DNA from: Volvox africanus
Taxonomy: Eukaryota > Chlorophyta > Chlorophyceae > Chlamydomonadales > Volvocaceae
Direction of reading: 5' to 3'
Length of the DNA: 64,000 nucleotides
Assembly (NCBI GenBank): GCA_030268105.1
Contig: BSDZ01000013.1
Span: 3,577,001-3,641,000, forward strand
Shown here: piece by piece, positions 47,433 to 60,859 of the stretch
Position numbering within the stretch: the stretch's first letter is position 1
Layout: every line of letters begins with the position of its first letter
Translations under genes and position numbers: made by a program
Notes under the pieces: generated by a model
Database searches by the model: none
The model's input: only the letters and a program-made list of their open reading frames with translations
What the model was told of the DNA's origin: nothing

Positions 47433-48871
47433 CTACACACCACACCTCATGACAGCTGCCAGCGCAACACATTAAAACCCTTACGGATAGTGTCCAGCAC
47501 GTCCAGGGACGGATGGAGAGTGCGCCACCGCTGCAGACACCGGTGGGACAAGTGGCGGCGGCTGTCTATGCTGCCGCCACTCTGACAGCAAAATATCCAT
47601 CGCCACCGTTGGTCGCCACATCCGGCCAGGTCTCACCAACCCAACCCGAAGTTCTGTAGGCGTGGGTGACATTTGCAGTGCAGCATTCACTGCTGGGCTG
47701 CTGTGCTCTTCTGATAACCGTTGGACGCTTACCATCGCACATATGAAGACGGAAGCGTGATAACGGTGACACATTTATCGGCGTTGCAACTCAGCTAAAT
47801 CGCCTATGCCGTGCGTGCACGCGATGTAGTGCCACTGATGTCAGCGGCAGAGACAGGGAGGACATCGAGTACTTAAAGGACGTGGAGAGGAAAGCAAGGT
47901 GACGGGTGATTGCAGCGACTGAGGATAAATACCGGAAAGTAGTCTAGGTCAATGTCCACCGAACACTGCAGTAGACGAGGAATGGTGAACTGCATGTCTG
48001 TACTTGACTGCCCGGGCATAGATATGATGTAATGATCGCTCTTGCAGATAATCGACCCTGCCTGACCGTCTTCCTTTGATCCACTCTCTTCATATTGGCA
48101 AGCCTACGGACGACATGCTTGCTGTGCATGCATCGACCCGATCGTGTAAGGCCATTTGTCAGAAACGACTCTTCGCACTCCTGTCACATCCCTTTCTGCT
48201 TGGTCTCCTGAACAGTCCCCTCAGGCTTGTACTCCTTGCATGTAATTCGTCGGAATCCCTACCAATGCGGTCAAAATCTGCTGACAACCCTACCGGTCTT
48301 GTACACTCATGTGTTCGTGTACTGTATTACGTTGTTGCCCTGTCCCATCACGCCGTGCTGCGCCAGGCCCTTCGCTCCTAGCCTTTCCTGTGCCTTCTCA
48401 TTTCTCAGGTCCCGCAAGCTGAGCCGTGTGGGCAGCATCATTAAGTCTTTTCTCAGGCTTCAAGAGGACTGCCTCAATCTCCATCACTATGGCAGATGAC
48501 CCGCCGCTGCCCAATCGAATGCGCGCATCCTGCTGAAGACTGTCGGCACAAAATCCTCCGGACCTGCTACAACCGGTTGCCTAGCTGCGCAGCCCTCCAA
48601 ATGGCAGCTGGCAGCTGATGTGGCTGGCTCCAGGCAACACCCACGCAGACATCATCATGTGAGCCGCAATATTGTGATTGCTGAAGATTAGGTGGTGCAT
48701 GTCCCTCCGCAGAAAGCAGTGTGTTTCTGCAGTCTTCTCGATACACAAGGGTAAAAGTTGCCCCGGCTAATAGCAGGCCTGGCGCGATATATACATATAT
48801 ATTTGTGTGTAACATACTTAACACATACATGCGCCTGAAATACGGGACAGCCAGGAAGCCAGTCAGGACAC

Positions 48872-48908
48872 CTTCCAGGTGCCTCTCCGGAACCCCCTCC
48901 ATTCCGTA
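48872..48908 (-). other. Candidate 37-nt exon continuing the fibrillin-like gene
   Basis: It lies between acceptor CTGTTTCAG and donor GGAAG|GTGTCC. It takes one base to complete the preceding phase-2 codon and encodes TEWRGFRRGTWK, ending in phase 0. It is short and unverified. Confidence 0.3.
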
Positions 48909-49832
48909 CTGAAACAGTAAGTGCAGACAAGCGGGGCTACAAACACCTCGATTGCATCTCCATAGCCACAGCACAGTCACCACCACCTCGACAACCATGC
49001 AAGCACGTACACCAAAGGATGAAACACGACCGGCCTAGCTAGGCACCGCTTTGCTGACCCGGACGCTGGAACGCCAAGCAAGCGCTCGGGATCCCGGAGA
49101 TGAAAGGGAGCCCTCGCTAGCGGAATGGGGGGAGTTCCAGGGGGCGGGGGGCTGTAGTGGTACAGGATGATACTGTACATTCCCTGTATCTCAGCAATTT
49201 GTCCACGGTACGGCGGAATAGCAAAGCATATAGAAAGGTACCAGTAACGGCAGACGTACAATTATGTGCAGTACACCAACGAAACCACTAGGTGACATTA
49301 GGGATGGTTTACGCCAAGGGAAACAGATGGGGCTGTACCTGCGCCCTGCAACTACCATATATTTTCCCAATTGTGGCTAACGGAGAGGATGGAGAGGATC
49401 GGGTGCCAGGCCGCCGGTTGGTAGCACTGGTAGCCGGCTTCGCCTGTAGCGGACCCTTTCGCGTATCCCCATAACGACCATTACTCAAATCCCATGATGA
49501 GTTTCAAGACTGCCCCGGACTGCGAGGCAACGGAAAACCCTAGGCACATTCCAGCCATTGGAATCTGCACTGTACAAATTGAGATAACTATACGTCGTTG
49601 TGTACAAATGTACATTGGGAAAAGCCAAAACCACATCGACAGGCGGACATACAGGCGGATAACCCGACGCAGACAGTCCACCGCGGCAGTCCTTCAAAGC
49701 TTTATGTCGGTACAGGGTTACCGTTCGCCGCTTCTGCTCGTGTACATAAGACACTCGTCAACTCTCTCCCGTGCAAGTTTCTGGTCCTGCTCGCAGCGTT
49801 GCGAACCAACACACTTCTGTGCCGGCCCTTAC

Positions 49833-51151
49833 CCCGGGCGCCCCATCAGCTGCATACCGCCCAGCGCACTGCGCGCTAGGGCGGTGGAGGGCGATATGGC
49901 GAATACGTGCAGGTCATCAGCGGGTGGGGGGCCCGGCAGCGCCAGAGACAACCCCAGCAACTCCACGCGGAACTCGGTGGCCTTATCGGGGTTGGGAGCG
50001 AGTACGGGTGAGGGAGGTGGGAGAAGTAAACAGGCGGTTAGGGGGACAACGCAGAGGCATGAACCCAGGCAAGTTGACCACACGGTAGGGAGAATGTAGG
50101 GCCCGGTAGAATTTTGGAGCTATCTGCGGACTTGAACCAATACGCGTGGATAAGGACCATGAAGCATCAGGTGCGCAGCATTCCGAGGATGGGATTCGGG
50201 ACCGGGCATGGCCAGGGACGCCGCCTCACGTCCTTCCATCTCACATTCATACGCCTCTGTAACCAAACCCCTGGAGTGCGCGTCCTGGCTGGGTTTATTG
50301 CTTTACATCGATAAGAGTGTGGATTGCAACCGTCCCGCCTGCTGATGCCAGGATACCGTGAGAAGAGGCCTGGCCACACCACCTGCCTAATTTTAGCGGC
50401 TTCACTGTTACGCCCAAAGACCCATTCATCCACTCATCCACACATACGTCAACATCCATATCGTCCGCAGCCCAGCAGGTGTTTCAAGAACCTCCTCACC
50501 TGGTAATGCAGGTGGTGGCTACCCCCTGGGCGCCAGGTCGCCTGGCCCGAGGCGTACATGTACAGTGGGCCGGTCTTGGACTCCAGACGGAAGTGTTGGC
50601 CGTCCTGAAGCGACAACAGCCAGGGTCGCACTGCTAAGGTCGGGGCCAGGACGAAACGAGGCTTCCGAAGAGGGACCACAAAAAAGTGCTTTTGGGAGAA
50701 ACACAGCGGCGTGTTTCAGGTTGGGAGTATTTATCTCAGGGGTCAGGCAGGATACGAGAAACATACTGCCAAGAGTGAGACAGCAGGGTACGGCGCTCTG
50801 CTGCTGGACGAGCGAGTGAGGAATGAGTGAGTGAGGACCGAAGGCCCGAACGAACGATGAGCGAGCAAATTTAGCAGCAGAGAGCCGTATCCTGTCGAGC
50901 GATTTACAGGATATTTCGAGTACATGATTGAACCGTGAGATAGCGGGTTTATTCCAATGGCAGGCGCCGAAGTACCAGTAGTGCAATATTGCTGCACAGT
51001 GCAGATATAGTTAACAGTCTGTACTGCACAATGCAGATATGTAAAGTGCAACTCACTACTCTCACTCATTGCACTTCTCATACCGTTTGATATGCGACAT
51101 ATTTGCATCGAATATTACGTAGGATACTGAGTCTACTCTCTCTCTCCCCCC

Positions 51152-51183
<32 letters not shown>

Positions 51184-53232
51184 AACACGCGCGCGCGTAC
51201 GTACATTATTATATACGCCCGCATGGTAGTTGCTCTACACACCTCAGAAATGTCCAACAGCTCAATGATGGGCACGTACTGCAACCGTCCGTAAGGCCAA
51301 CCGCCGCCAGTTGTGACAAGCACTTGCCACTGCCCGTTGAAGCGCGGCTCCGCCTGCGGCCCCTTCTTTTCGTACTTGGGCGCCCCTCCTCCTGGCAGGG
51401 CATCGCGGGAATCAAGATCACCTCCCAGGACAGGGCAGGACAGGAAAATACATGAAAGATCGAGAAATAGTGCAGAAGCACAGAGGATCAAGCCTACACC
51501 AAAACGGCAAAGACGGCCGGGTGGGCCAACACATCCGCGACAGGCCGCTTACAGCACCACAGACACCAACACGATGGCAGCATCCAGAAACAGCGCTTAA
51601 CAAAGCAGCTGGCACAGGCACAGGGAGATAAGGCCCCACATCAAGGATGGAATGTCATTCTGTAACCCTGATTGTGGGCTTCTGTAACCCTGCTTCTGCG
51701 CCTTAGAACCCTTCTTCCCCCTCCCCAACCATACCCCCACGGGCCCACCTTCAACCGCCTCTTCCGACGAAGACAAGGGCGAGGGAGGTTTGGGCGCCCG
51801 GGTGGGGGCCACAAGGGTGGTCTCTAACGCCAGTGACAACTGTTCGATCAGTAACATGGCGCCCTCCACCTGGCAGTAAGGGGCGGCAGTCACGTGAGAC
51901 GAGAGCAACGTACCGCGCACCCGTGGGGTGTAGACAGAGAGGAGGGATGGGAGCGAGAAGGCCGGGTAATTGGTAGCAAGACACAGAGATGACACAGAGA
52001 TGACACAGAAGCACAAAGCATACGCAACACGCGACTGTGCATTGGCTGTAGCTTATAAAAGGTGCAGCCCAGGTAGGGGAGGGAGATAACGACATGTGGT
52101 GCAATGGGGAGGTGGTGCCCAGAAGAAGAACCCTTATTCAGGACGCCCGGATGGCACCCTCCTTTACCTAGGTCTAGCCCTACTACACTTCCTTAAACGA
52201 GGCCCCGATTACGAGCTAGCGCTTCCATTTCTCAGCTTCTTCGAAAGTTTTCACCGATGCATCCCTTCGCAAGCCTCCTCTTCCGACTGGCTATGTGCGC
52301 TCCTTTGGATTCCCCGGCTGTTGCGGACGAAGGCGGCAAGAAACACCAACACTGAATAAGGATTGGTGTTTACGACACGATTAAGGGTGCGGGCCACATC
52401 CTACCAGTTCCAGGTCATCTGTCTGGCTGACGGCAACCGCCTCTATGTACGACATCATATGGTTCCGGAGCGCCTCCAGTCCGTCCACAAGACAGGTATC
52501 TACACCCAGTCGAGCACTATCCAGGCATTTGATCAGGGAGCGCTGCTCATCTTCCTGGAGACCGAAAAGAAGAGAGATGCGTGTGCGCTTAGGTGTGTAC
52601 CATTTACACAATTACGGTGGGGGTCACCTGGGTGTTGATGCACATGCGCTTATAAGGGAAACGCAAAAGCAGATCAAGTAACGCATAACAGAAGTTAAGG
52701 TGAGTTCCCCGACAGACAACAAACCCCAAGGGACGTTGACGGAGGTATAAGCAAACACTCCACGTTGCGTGTTTCCGGGAGGAGCTACGTAAGGATTTGC
52801 GGGGAGGAGGAGTTGTTGAGGAAACGGGACAAGCCAACACGTGTTGAGGGGAGATACGGGTGGTGAGAACTTAGCGGAAAATATCAACTAACACATAGAA
52901 AGTGGTGGCGAAAGTGGTGAATGCAGCAGCAGCAGCCGCACCGTAAGAGGAGCACCAAGGCATGTCTTCAGCTTTTCGGTCTCGCGTAAGCGTCCCATCA
53001 CATCCTCGCAGCCCGTATCAATACTCCACAGTGGTGGGGATAGCTGCGGAGCTATTGCACCGCACCGTGAAGGGCATCGCTTGGGTAGCCGACACGGCAC
53101 AGGAGCACCCGTCGAGCAACGCCATCCAGTTGGTAAAGGGACGTTACGATCTAGGAAGCCTATCATTACGCTTGCCGTAGACGTGCGATGCTGAGCCTGC
53201 TGGCCGAGAAGGTTCACTGACCGCAACGCCAT
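49833..53232 (-). CDS. Multi-exon gene, PAP/fibrillin-like candidate
   Basis: Minus-strand exons: 53232-52942, 52554-52405, 51869-51749, 51421-51243, 50604-50500 and 49981-49833; phases 0, 0, 1, 0 and 0 agree. The start MALRSVNLLGQQAQHRTSTA resembles a plastid leader. The helical part reads EDEQRSLIKCLDSARLGVDT and EGAMLLIEQLSLALETT. The core has PRFNGQWQVLVTTGGGWPYG, LQYVPIIELLDISE, GQHFRLESKTGPLYMYASGQ, FRVELLGLSLALPGPPPADD and LHVFAISPSTALARSALGG. The helix plus 'G.WQ.L.TT' strand and following beta strands recall plastid lipid-associated (fibrillin) proteins; this is a resemblance, not a firm assignment. The last listed exon ends GG|GTAAGG in phase 2. A 37-nt exon at 48908-48872 (TEWRGFRRGTWK) fits that phase, so the gene continues downstream. 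The first donor (ACG|GTGCGG) is the weakest site. Confidence 0.6.
51136..51215 (+). repeat. Composite microsatellite (CT)n(CA)n(GC)n(TA)n
   Basis: CTCTCTCTC with a C-run, then ACACACACACAC, GCGCGCGCG and TATAT tracts follow each other. They lie in the intron downstream of the exon ending at 51243 of the fibrillin-like gene. Confidence 0.8.
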
Positions 53233-55157
53233 CCTATTTTTTTCGCGATTAATTGCAATCGAGGATTATGTCATAGCACTAGCACATGTAAGGAATGATT
53301 TATATTATACAAAATAGTAATGGAACCATTGGTGAATTAGGGCTCTCATGTCGTCAACTGTTCAAAACGTGAGAAAGTCTAACTCACGAACGTATGAACT
53401 ACTACGCCCAGAGCCGCCGGTATGCATAGATGCACTTGACAAGTGCATGTGCAAACAATGTCGCATTAGGTCATTCGCAAAGGAGGGCTGCAATCAAGCC
53501 CCTGAATCGCAAGAGAATCGCTGACCTGGCAGGCAACAAGATCTATGTAACGACAACGGTTGTGACTGGGATTAACCTTGCTCAAATTCTAACGTTAATC
53601 ACTTCTTGATGTGATAATCCTCTTATAAAACTGGCGGTGACAAATTGCCTTCGGGCCCTGCCACCGTTAATCACTTTAGCTAATTTCCGACGTATTTCGA
53701 GCACAAAATATGACCGCTAAAGCTGTCATATGATTAGCCGTTTTCAACATGGACAGGTCGCAACAGCCGGCGTGAACTGGAATGGAACCCCACACCAAAG
53801 TCTCCCAAAGTTTGTAAGGTGCAGGAATACCTAAGCCGCTTATGCGTACCCTTACCTCCCTTACATTTCGGCTGCAAACTATGCAAACTTTAACCGCGTG
53901 GTTTCGTTTTGTGTGAGGGCGTGCAGTTTAGGAATGGAGCTGCGTGTGTTAATCCAGGGTTGATGTAGGCCATGTACTCGGATTTCTTCTTAAAAATGTC
54001 CCACATGTGTTTGGGACCACCCTGACAAGCTCTCAGAGGTTGCACTCAACTGCGTTATGTACCTGTGCCAGTGCTATGGCAACCATAGCCTCGGAGGATC
54101 GAGGCAGCAATGAATGGGAATCCGGAAGTCCTTAATCCGACCTTCGCACGCTCGACGTCCCATGTATTAGCGCATGAGCGCAGCTCTGCCTCCTGTAATT
54201 AGGACCTATTTTCCTTCTTCCTGGCCTGCTTCTATAAAAGTCCTTCAATGCCCAAGATGTCTTCAGGCAGGAAGTATCTGTCCCCAATACGTGACAAATA
54301 CACAGGCCACGCCTCCAAGACTCTAGAGCCCCTGCATCTACGGTACCTGGCACCTCACATCCCCATTCCCTGCTCTTTTGCAATCCGCAGTGCTGTGGAT
54401 TTGCTATGCTGGAAATAGGCAGGGCCTACACTTGCCGAATCCAACATGATGCGTGCATAAGTTGATTTAATGAGTTCAAGGCCAGGAGCTGGAACTGAAT
54501 GCTGTCAGTGTCAGTGCTTCCGATCTACTGCGTGTGAGGATGGGGTCAATGGCAGGAAGAAGCTGCTCCCATGAACGGAGACGGGCCAGTGTCGGGCTGG
54601 CTTGTTCCACTGCTCCAGGGTTAGGCAGTTTCTTTGTAATAACCTTGGCATAGCTGCCGGCATGACCCACCAGGTCATAAAGGCAACGTCATAACCACCA
54701 ATTGCAACATGCCAAGGGTTACTAGGAAGATGATGGTAATGATTACAAGCAGAGCAGGTTACGAGCTCTGCTCTGCTCTGATTACTAGCTGGTAAGAGGT
54801 ACGGTCGTAAGGCCCAAAGGTCCAAACTTCTAAGGGCCGAGAGGTTGGCTAAAACAATTCGGGAAAAGCAATAAATCCAAGAAGTATGCAGGAATAAACT
54901 TCAACCAAACGACAAGGCGATAGGACAGTGTTCATTACTCCATGAATGAAATGTGTACCCTACCCACATTCAATGAACATGTTAATAAAATGCTATGAGT
55001 ACTAATGGGTGGAGAAAGATTAGATATTGGATGACTGGCGTCGTAGTAAGGGTTGTACGGCACCTTTAATGGACACCTTACGAGGTGGTGTAAGAATTGG
55101 CATTACGCTTGTGTCAATATTGTGAATACGTAGTTCGGTAGTGGATACGACTCAACG
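53233..55157. other. AT-richer intergenic interval
   Basis: This is the region between the fibrillin-like gene's start and the GST start, so it holds both upstream regions of these divergent genes. No exon pair could be assembled. A short CTCTG triplication occurs near 54763. Nothing else stands out. Confidence 0.45.
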
Positions 55158-58100
55158 ATGTCGAAGCCTGTTATTCATTACTTCCCGATCCGCGGACGGG
55201 CCGAGGTGCTCCGTCTCGCCATTGTTGCCAGTGGTGATGACTTTGACACCGTTGACGTGAATTATTCAGAGCAAAAGGGTGATCGGGAAAAGTACCCATT
55301 CGGCCAATGTCCCAGGTAGATTTGCATAACCGAGGCGGGCTTTGCGTGAAGTTCAATGCACGATCTCACCAGCTCGATGAGTGCAGGCTTGTGGATGGCG
55401 ATCTAGATTTAGTTCAGTCGAACACTATTGCGCGGTGAGTCAGCAGCGTTGTAACCCGCGTCAAGTTCGTAAGTAGAAACTTCTAGGCTTTGGTATCGCT
55501 GACAATTCAGGGTAATGGTGCTAACTTCGCTCATATTTGTAAACAGGTATCTGGCCCGCAAATACAATCTCCAGGGCAAGACTGAGAAGGAGATTTGTAC
55601 AGTGGACATGATTATGGAGGGCGTGGAGTCGTTGCGAGTCAAGTGCGCATGGCAGGGAATGATTCAAAATAGCTAAGAGTGAATGAAAACGTTCACGACA
55701 AGTGGGCAACACTCATTTGTTTGGCGCCTCAAATTGCCGCGCCAAGCATGCAGCCACAGCTTTAAACTTCTTGGGACAATGAGCATGCGATACTCTCCCC
55801 TGGCTTGTTTAAAGGAATGCATCCTTCCTTTCTATCATTACTCGCCCTTCGGGTACCGGGAAACTGCTCTACGTCCAGCCTCATCTTGTCGACCTTCATC
55901 CATATTCCTGATGTTCTCACAAATGTGGTTGTTGCGATTTTGCCTCTTTGCGATTGTGGAACTTTACCACCTACCCACCTTTCCCCTTCTGCGATGTACC
56001 ATCCTGGTGGATATGCATTCCTGTACAGATACGTTAACCTGGTAGGTCACATTCTATTATACGCTGCAATCTGGATGGTCACGGTTTCCGGTTTTATTGC
56101 GGGAGAATGGAGTAACGTTCTAATATGTATTTGTCATCATCGCCTGCTGCTTTGGAATTGGGGCAAATGGGTATCCGGGCTGGTTATTACCCGCACACTA
56201 GATGGGGTCGTCCACTCGCCGGTTGGATGATTCTGATTCATGTCACAGCAGGGCGATCATGATGGCCCTGCCCCCCCACCTTAAGCCAAATCCCGCCTTT
56301 ACAGCCGCTGTCCTCCGCAAATCTTTTAGCAGAGGATGAAATGAATCGCAGTAGCCGATTTACAGCTCTACAAACTGTTACTAAATACAGGGAGCACTGT
56401 CTTCCGTGATTTCTTAGGCGTTCCCTCCATACTGCGCCTCGAGGGGTTGATTCCTCTCGACAGCTTGTTCACTTAGCGTTACGTGACTGGAGCTTCAGGA
56501 TCAGGAGTATCCGTTTATGTGAGGGGCCGCCACTGTCGTGTTTTAGTATAGACCTTGAAATATTGGGTAACAGTTGCTGATTTAAGACTGAATCATGATG
56601 CAAGCTGCAAAGCCGCTTCGCATCGGGACTCTTATCTCTTATCTCCGCTGCTGATGCCAACCTTGTATACATTATTTTCCTGTCCTCCCTTGCCGGCAAT
56701 GTGGTCTGCCGGATACATGTACGAAGATCTACAACGATCAACTGGTGAGCATGTAGAAGGGGTATTGGTGAGGAAGGGAGGGGGATTCAGTATGAAGGTG
56801 AGGGTAGGAGAACGAAACACCTGGCCACATATGGCATTTTCGGCAGCAGTGCAAAGGGCTGATGGGGCCGGAAGGTAGGAAGTGTCGTGGCCATTCATAA
56901 CAGGTATAAGATTCGCGTTCTCGGTAGCCACTGGGTGCTGATTTAGCACTGCCAAAGCCTTTTCCTTGTTAATCCGACAAAAGAAAATGTCTCGTGACGG
57001 GAATTCTACATCTTTTTATCCGTGATGGACCAACCACCACCATCAACAAGAACAAGAGTAACAACCCAAATACGAGCTGTGACGGCAAACTCCGGGCCTC
57101 AGACAACAAACGCAGATAACATTCGTAACCATGCCAACCGGGCTTGATTATAGGATGCCAGTGTAATATATATCGGCGCCAGGCAACGTAGGTAGAGAAG
57201 GCCAACAATAGAACACCTAAAATGGCAGAAGTCAGTAGGGGTAGCCAAAGGAGGAATAGCTACACCTTTTTAGAGCCGCGGATTGTTGAACGGGGGGGTC
57301 CTCGCCGTTGGCAGCGGAAGGCCGATCGAGACATCCTACCTACCTGGATTCCCCGTTTCTTCCTTCTTTATGGATGATTTGTCGCCGTCCTCATGCACTG
57401 GCCACTGCCTTGCATCTCTCCATATCATCCTGTCCTGGTCCCTCCATTGCCTCCGCCAAGGCTGAGGCCGCGAAGGAGGCGTACTGGAAGACGTACTTTG
57501 ACAAAGAGACCACAACCGGGCGAAACGGTAAGCGTTTTGGGTGCCGCATTTTTGTTGTTCTTGGCCGCTGCATAACCTGATGTATCATTCGGAAGGAAAT
57601 GCACCTGTGTGTTCTGGCGTGAATTTCACGGCTTCAGCCACGTCCCCCTGTGTAGCCTTCTGCAGCTTGTTTCACTTCCTGATGCGGTCCACGGTTTTAT
57701 CCTAGTCTTCTTTTCCGCCGTCAGGAGGCACTGCACATGTGCTGCTGCGCTGTACTGCGCTGTACATCTCAGCGAATATTCAAAGCTGTTCTATCTCTTA
57801 GCGGGTTTCACGCAGTAGTAGTCGCTCGCCCCATGTCTATCGTTTTTTCGATAATCCTTTTGACTCTGAGCGCCCTGGCCTCCTCTTAACCCTTCCTTCC
57901 CTTATCACCAGGCGGCGCGCACATTGTGTACATAGCCAACTTTCTGGCCAAGAACGGTGGTCAGTATTGCGCTGGCGACTCGCTTACCATTGCGGACCTA
58001 TGCCTGTGGGATATCCTGGACCTACACCTGCGCATCTTCCCCGACCACATTCAGGAGGCGGTAAGAAAGGGTGCAAGGATGGAAGGCAGCAAGGAATACG

Positions 58101-58783
58101 TCCTCCTTTCTGGAAGGAGAGACAAGGCCGCAGTGGAAGGGCTCGGATCATGGGGCTTTGGGAGGGTTTCCCGCTGCTGCACTGGCTATCATGGTTTATG
58201 GAAGACAGATATTTGTGGCGCGGGCACTGGTAAGTGCGATGCTGCTGGAGCGAGCGTTTTCGCTTTCGTGCGCAGGGAGGAGACATGCTGTCCATGTGCG
58301 TGTGTGTTTTGGGGGAAGGGTTGACTGTTAGTGAGGTGGAGGGAAAGCAACTGGCCCAGTCACAGAAAGTGTTACGCGGTCAACGATGGATCTCTTGGGT
58401 ACCGTAAATATCTGGCGAGCACTGATGGAGTGGGTACTTTCGTGGGTACGATTGTTTGCGATCCAGCTGCGCTGTGGGTTTCAGGTCTGTATTTAATACC
58501 GCTTTTCTCGATCGCGGCCGTCCTCTGTTGGGGAAGTTGCTGTCACATGCCCATGTGCGACGCCCCGATTCCGTGACAAGTTATCTAGGTCCTCCGGTCC
58601 CTGTCCATCCCCTGCACCTTCATGTCGCTCCTACCTCCTCGTATCCTTAACCCTGCCTCCACGTAATCACAGTACCCCGAGCTGGTCAAGTTCCACTCAG
58701 AGATTGCGGAGCTGCCCGGTATTAAGGAGTATCTGGCGGGTCCAAAGCGCCTGGCAGAGCCAAATGCCAACAAGCTGGGATGA
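55158..58783 (+). CDS. Glutathione S-transferase, sigma-like (multi-exon)
   Basis: GSTs conjugate glutathione to electrophiles or peroxides in the cytosol. Supported exons: 55158-55315, 55387-55434, 55547-55642, one ending at about 57527 (AEAAKEAYWKTYFDKETT), 57912-58060 and 58673-58783. The thioredoxin-fold N-terminus MSKPVIHYFPIRGRAEVLRL carries Tyr8 in the catalytic position and the sigma-class RGRAE motif. LVDGDLDLVQSNTIARYLAR gives the glutathione-binding Q-S-N/T pair. The helical C-domain has KTEKEICTVDMIMEGVESL and the conserved N-cap box GDSLTIADLCLWDILDL, ending YPELVKFHSEIAELPGIKEY. The fourth exon does not join cleanly in phase to exon 3, so one small exon or a different donor near 55642 is missing. 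A TGTAA occurs only at 59472, so the 3' end is unclear. Confidence 0.87.
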
Positions 58784-60859
58784 AGTGAACAAAGGTGGAA
58801 GGAAAGGAGGGGGTCAAGGGGTCAGGGAAGGACCTTGGGGTCCAAAAGACCCTAAGTAGTCTTAGATAGGGTGTTGTGATGGCGATACTGGTGTAGGAGG
58901 CAGGAGAGGCGGCAGGAGAGACGCAATAGGCGACGTACATTACAACTTGGTGCGCGAAACCGAGCGAGTTGTTGCAGGGCTTCATGTTTCAGTGAATGCA
59001 ATGCGGTGTGAAGTTCTGGCAGGCTTATGGACCAAATGGGAGGGGCGGATTGGAGAAATTCACAATCTTCTTGATACCCGGCGCCCATCATGTTCCCACC
59101 TGCATTGTCCTGCGTGCGGCGGATTGTTTTCGAGTTAATGAGTCTCCTACCTTAGTGTTCCCTGCGAAGCACCTGGAGGTGGCTCGACAATAAACATCTC
59201 GAAAAGCATTTGCGGGAAAGACGTCCACACGAACCACCTATGGATGTGGGGGTCAGGGTTGGTGGATTGGAACCTGGGTAACGCAAAGCGTTGCCTGCAA
59301 ATGAAGGCCCGGCATTTCATTTCACCTTCCATCCGGCGGCCAAGGCACACACCTGTAGGCTCGTCGACAAGTGGATTTAGCCCCAAGTCCCCACCCTCCG
59401 AACTTACGCGTGCAACTGGTGCTCTGAAAGGTGAAGTGGCGTAATGTTGAGGATGGTGACTCTTTCTCCAGTGTAATCATGCCACGCGCCGACAGTTCGT
59501 TTTAACACTGTCTTGTTCTTCTTTTTTCATCCTGATTTTCATCGATAGCCGCATCAAACTGGTCTTGGCTACAACGCGAGCTCTCAAAGAGGGCGGCGCA
59601 CTTTGGACCACGTTCTAGCATGACTGCAGCGATGCCAAACTCAATGGATAGGCTTAGCAAACGCATGTCAGCAGTCCGCTCCACAGCAGCAAGCCGTACA
59701 TAATTGCCTCGGTTTTACTATCCAATGATTCAATTATCTATTCGTCACAACCACGATCTGATAAGATCTCATGTTGCATGGACTGGCAGCTGTCGTCTCA
59801 TCCCCAGTGAAGCGACTGGGGCGTGTGTAAAGTGAAATAAACTAGCGACAACCAGCTTGCAGGGCGGGTCCCTGCTCCCAATGCAAATATTGTCCAGACG
59901 ACTTTCTTCCATCAAGGAGGGGGCGTTATAGACTCTGCAAGTTCCGCAGCTCAACAACGGGTAATGTGCATTTTTTTCGTTTTTGGGAGTCTGGCTTTGG
60001 GTCAAGCAGCGAGCGAATCCTTTTCTGTTGCGGTGACTACAAACTTACATTGGCGAAAAAGGCCAAGAGGCCTTTTGTCCTGCCCTCAGAGCATGAAATC
60101 CCCTAAATATCACCTTGCATCAGCTCTTAGGAGGTTCACTTTGTAACATAGGGTGCAATAGCGCATGATGGGGGGGCGCCAAGTTCCCCCATTTCAATCC
60201 TCCCCACCCTGCAGTGAATCATGCGCATCCTGTTGTATTCACCAACCTATGTATACTCATTGGGGTCCGACCTTGTGCCAGTTCCTAGCAATTCACCCAC
60301 TGCAACACAGGGTGCAATAGCATGTGATGCCAGGGTGTGAATTCCCCCCTTACGCACTTAATTGATGGCTCCCTCTGATTATTGCTCTGCTTTTATCCAC
60401 TCGTAGTTGCTGCTCACCACGTCACCAGGTGGAAAACTGGAAATGGTCTCTGTATACGGAAATGTGCTGAACTTCAATCAGTCCTGAGCATACATGCACA
60501 TGCAGAGGGCCTTTAGGCTGGAGAACCCCACTGGCCTAGAACTGCTTGCCATTGCCTATAAACTGGCTTAGCAAATTGTTCTTTTGTCTTTTGAAGAGCA
60601 ACAGCTTGGGGGGCTTCGTATCATTCACATACGTACATTCATAAGTTTTCCAGGCAAAAATGCATCTTTTGTGTAATATCCTGGGGTATCTACAGGTGGT
60701 GTCCAGGATGGTCCGTGTACGGTCATCTTCCGATTGGGCCTTTGCCTAGGCGGACACAACAGACATACAACATTTTGTGAGATTTACCAGGCCTTGGGCC
60801 CGGTGCCCCAGCAGTGGCATGGGGACCTTGAACCAGGGCTAATATCTTAAAATATATCC
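58784..60859. other. Intergenic region with a duplicated 20-odd-bp motif
   Basis: No gene is supported. The sequence GGGTGCAATAGC followed by GCATGATG or ATGTGATG, with a nearby run of C residues, occurs twice, near 60149 and 60310, within a loosely duplicated ~45-bp segment. A T-rich stretch lies at 59515-59530. Confidence 0.5.
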
